In this document: piece after piece, positions 61,711-64,000 of the stretch
How the letters are laid out: the number at the start of each line of letters is the position of its first letter
How positions within the stretch are numbered: position 1 is the first letter of the stretch
The notes under the pieces: model-generated
Database searches by the model: none
Seen by the model: only the letters and a program-made list of their open reading frames with translations
What the model was told of the DNA's origin: nothing
NCBI RefSeq assembly: GCF_905220565.1
Contig: NC_059419.1
Span: 4,216,001 to 4,280,000 of the forward strand
Direction of reading: 5' to 3'
From: Melitaea cinxia
Lineage: Eukaryota; Arthropoda; Insecta; Lepidoptera; Nymphalidae
Length of the DNA stretch: 64,000 nt
Program-made: the position numbers and the translations under genes

Positions 61711-62110
61711 AATTGGTGCTATATTCACCTAATGTACATAAATGTCTAATAGTACCGCAATTTAGCGTTCATTTATCTTCATATTTATCTGATAGCAATC
61801 GTTATTCAGAGCAGGAGCAGAGGAGAAGCTTTAATTTAGCTCAAATCCTTGTCCTATATGGAGAAAGAGGGCTATGCCCAGCAGTAGGATAGTTATCATA
61901 TCGATATGTCGATTTTCACATATTTTGATATGTAATTAATTAATAGCTTGATTAATTATTGTATTACTGAGCGACCTAGCTCCGTTCAGGTCGTAATAGG
62001 ACATCAAAGGTGACCTAGATTTTGCGAGCACCTTAAACTACACAATAATATTTCCAATAAATGAAATTAAAATGACCATCAAAAATTATCATATATTAGC
62101 TTCTATTTCG
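61711..62110 (+). repeat. 400-bp local duplication, copy 1
   Basis: Begins aattggtgctatattcacct. It contains a SINE tail fragment (gagaaagagggctatgccca) and the unique-looking ctgagcgacctagctccgtt and caggtcgtaatagg. It is about 90% identical by eye to 62982-63380. Confidence 0.88.
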
Positions 62111-62654
62111 TTTGCTTCGTAGTTTAATAATAATAATAATAATAATATGGCATAATATTAATAGTATGGTATATACGCGTTAGAAAAGTAGTACGATAAC
62201 TGAGGAGGAATATAAAACTTGGGTAACAATTAACGTGATACGAAGCTGCTTCTGAAGGGGATGAAATGATAAATCGTATATTGATTTTAAAACAGGAGGC
62301 CGTGCGTGATAGGATCACGGGATTTATAAGTATTTGACTTTGAGTATCTTTGAAAATGAGCCCGCACGTGCTTCGAAATTATATTTGAAGATAAGAGAGA
62401 TATGAGTAGAGAAACCTGTAGGTGGTATAAGCACTTTAAATGTTTTAATATATACAAGAAATTTATTTAGAAAAAGTAATAATTTTTTTCAACCAGTTTT
62501 ATTTCAATTTTTTTTTTTTTAAATTCAGTAAAGGAAATCGAACCAGTGACAATCGGCGTTTAAACGATGCTTATGAACAAAAACGATTTTTTGGTATTGA
62601 TATGTGTGTATATTTTGTATTAATTAGAATTTCTGGCTCGGAATGAGAACTCAC

Positions 62655-62870
62655 GAATTTTGGATGCGCCAACACGTCGACGCAGCGGTCACAGCATTGG
62701 CTGTTCCCTGGCGGTCGCGGGTTCGATCCCCGCTCACGACAGATATATGTATTGGCCATATAGATGTTTGTCGTGCTCTGGGCGTTTTTGCTTGTGAATT
62801 GTGTGTGTTTCCGAACTCCCGACACAGGAGAAAATCCTACTGGGGGCCGTTGAGTGTGAAGCGTTAATCT
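62655..62870 (+). repeat. tRNA-headed SINE, second type
   Basis: The head has ggcggtcgcgggttcgatcc (B box). The body has gtttgtcgtgctctgggcgt, and the tail has ctgggggccgttgagtgtga. A relative of the tail occurs at about 58010-58165 (aactggggtcgttgagtatg). Confidence 0.75.
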
Positions 62871-62981
62871 ATTTATTTATTTGAAGGTAAACGAAAAATG
62901 TGAAACTACCAACATTTCAGGAGAACGAAAAATTGTACATTATGATATAGACACCGTTATACTGATTGTTATTTAAAAAAA

Positions 62982-63380
62982 AATTGGTGCTATATTTACA
63001 TAACTTACATGTCTAAAAGTACCGTAATTTAGCGTTCATTATCTTCATATGGATCTGATAGCAGTCGTTACTCAGAGTAGGAGCAGAGGAAAAGCGTTAA
63101 TTTAGCTCAAATCCTTCTCCTGTATGGAGAAAGAGGGCTATGCCCAGCAGTGGGATAGTTATCATATCAATATGTCGATTTTCACATATTTTGACATGGA
63201 ATTAATTAATAGATTGATTAATTATTGTATTACTGAGCGACCTAGCTCCGTTCAGGTCGTAATAGGTCATCAAAGGTGACCTAGATTTTGCTAGTACCTT
63301 TAACTCCACATTAATATTTTCAATAAATGAAATTAAAATGTTCATCGAAAATTGTTATGATAATTATGTCTTCTATTTTG
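62982..63380 (+). repeat. 400-bp local duplication, copy 2
   Basis: Second copy of 61711-62110. It is flanked by 48-bp direct repeats (62926-62974 and 63384-63432) that start cgaaaaattgtacatta. Confidence 0.88.
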
Positions 63381-64000
63381 TGTCGAAAAATTGTACATTA
63401 TTATATAGACATGTTATACTGATTGTTATTTTACTGTTCATTTAACGAAATCTTATTGGAAGCTGGTAATTTCCAAATAATTGAAACAACGCTTTTTAAA
63501 ATTTCTTAGACACTAATATTAAAATATTAAAACCTGGTAAAAAGTGGCTTAAGTGGTTCTAATACTATATACCCACCTACTCTCTTTTGTTAATATAAAT
63601 TACATACACATATTTGCTTATTTTTGTCTAAAACATGATTACGCTTTCGTAGTAGGAAACATTGTGTAGACGTATTTTATGAAAAATCGCGACGGTACTC
63701 ACTCCAGATTGACACATCCTATAAATCCATTTAGGCCTGTGGTACCATAGGCGTTAAGCCTCTTTATCCCTCAGTGACTTCAATAAAGCTGACATCCCCG
63801 TTTAATCGGATAGCTCGTCGAGGCAACTTATTGGATGTGTTGCTAAGTTTGAACATGTCCGCTGTTGTTATAACATGTCTGTCTGACGTAACGGAAACGA
63901 TATTATGTCGTTCTGTTCTTCTGTAACGTTTTATACTCATAGTAAATGATCACATTTTATTTGCATTTTGTGTCTTTAATAATTGAAAAAAAAATGCACT

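Larger units (their letters stand above)
61375..64000. other. Upstream flank or 5' UTR intron of the precursor gene
   Basis: No coding exon was recognised. It contains a duplicated segment of about 400 bp (61711-62110 and 62982-63380), a tRNA-headed SINE (62655-62870) and a TAA run (62122-62143). The promoter cannot be placed. Confidence 0.5.

Overview
This is eukaryotic nuclear DNA, almost certainly from a moth or butterfly. Genes are split into short exons with GT-AG introns, the background is AT-rich, and there is one intact eukaryotic tRNA gene. The window is also full of repeat families I associate with lepidopteran genomes: tRNA-headed SINE-like elements, a family whose 3' end reads like 'ccagcagtggactgta', RTE-like tails with 'gcgacttcgtccgcgtg', and Jockey/CR1-type LINE debris. 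I assigned the families by eye, without database searches.

Left part (1-about 10640, + strand): the 3' end of a receptor tyrosine phosphatase gene. Three coding exons (544-701, 7147-8030, 9203-9533) join in frame and encode a degenerate second phosphatase domain (D2). The nucleophilic Cys position holds Asp and the WPD loop reads WLQ, as expected for a Ptp99A / vertebrate PTPRG-PTPRZ type receptor. A large Ser/Pro-rich insertion interrupts the domain. The first intron is dominated by the most striking object in the window: a tandem array of 39 units of exactly 149 bp (595-about 6372). Each unit copies the last 107 bp of the 544-701 exon plus the first 42 bp of the intron, so each carries a complete 5' splice site. 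A CACACG-type simple repeat closes the array. A near-perfect palindrome made of two interspersed-repeat copies lies just upstream (132-465).

Middle (about 10640-22600): no gene recognised; AT-rich sequence with SINE fragments and a hAT-type MITE nested in a SINE.

Right part (22831-61374, - strand): a seven-coding-exon gene found by matching splice sites and phases. It encodes a 278-residue protein with a signal peptide, a KR site, a Gly-Lys-Lys amidation-type site and an Arg-Arg site before a Tyr-rich C-terminal peptide. It looks like a neuropeptide or prohormone precursor, but I cannot place it in a named family. Its long introns hold a tRNA-Arg(ACG) gene, a cluster of CAGCTGAC E-boxes, a dead LINE with its RT catalytic region deleted, many SINEs, and several local duplications (38054/38532, 52675/53966, 61711/62982). 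From 61375 to the end lies the upstream flank or 5' UTR intron of this gene. The two genes converge, 3' end to 3' end, and nothing suggests that they work together.
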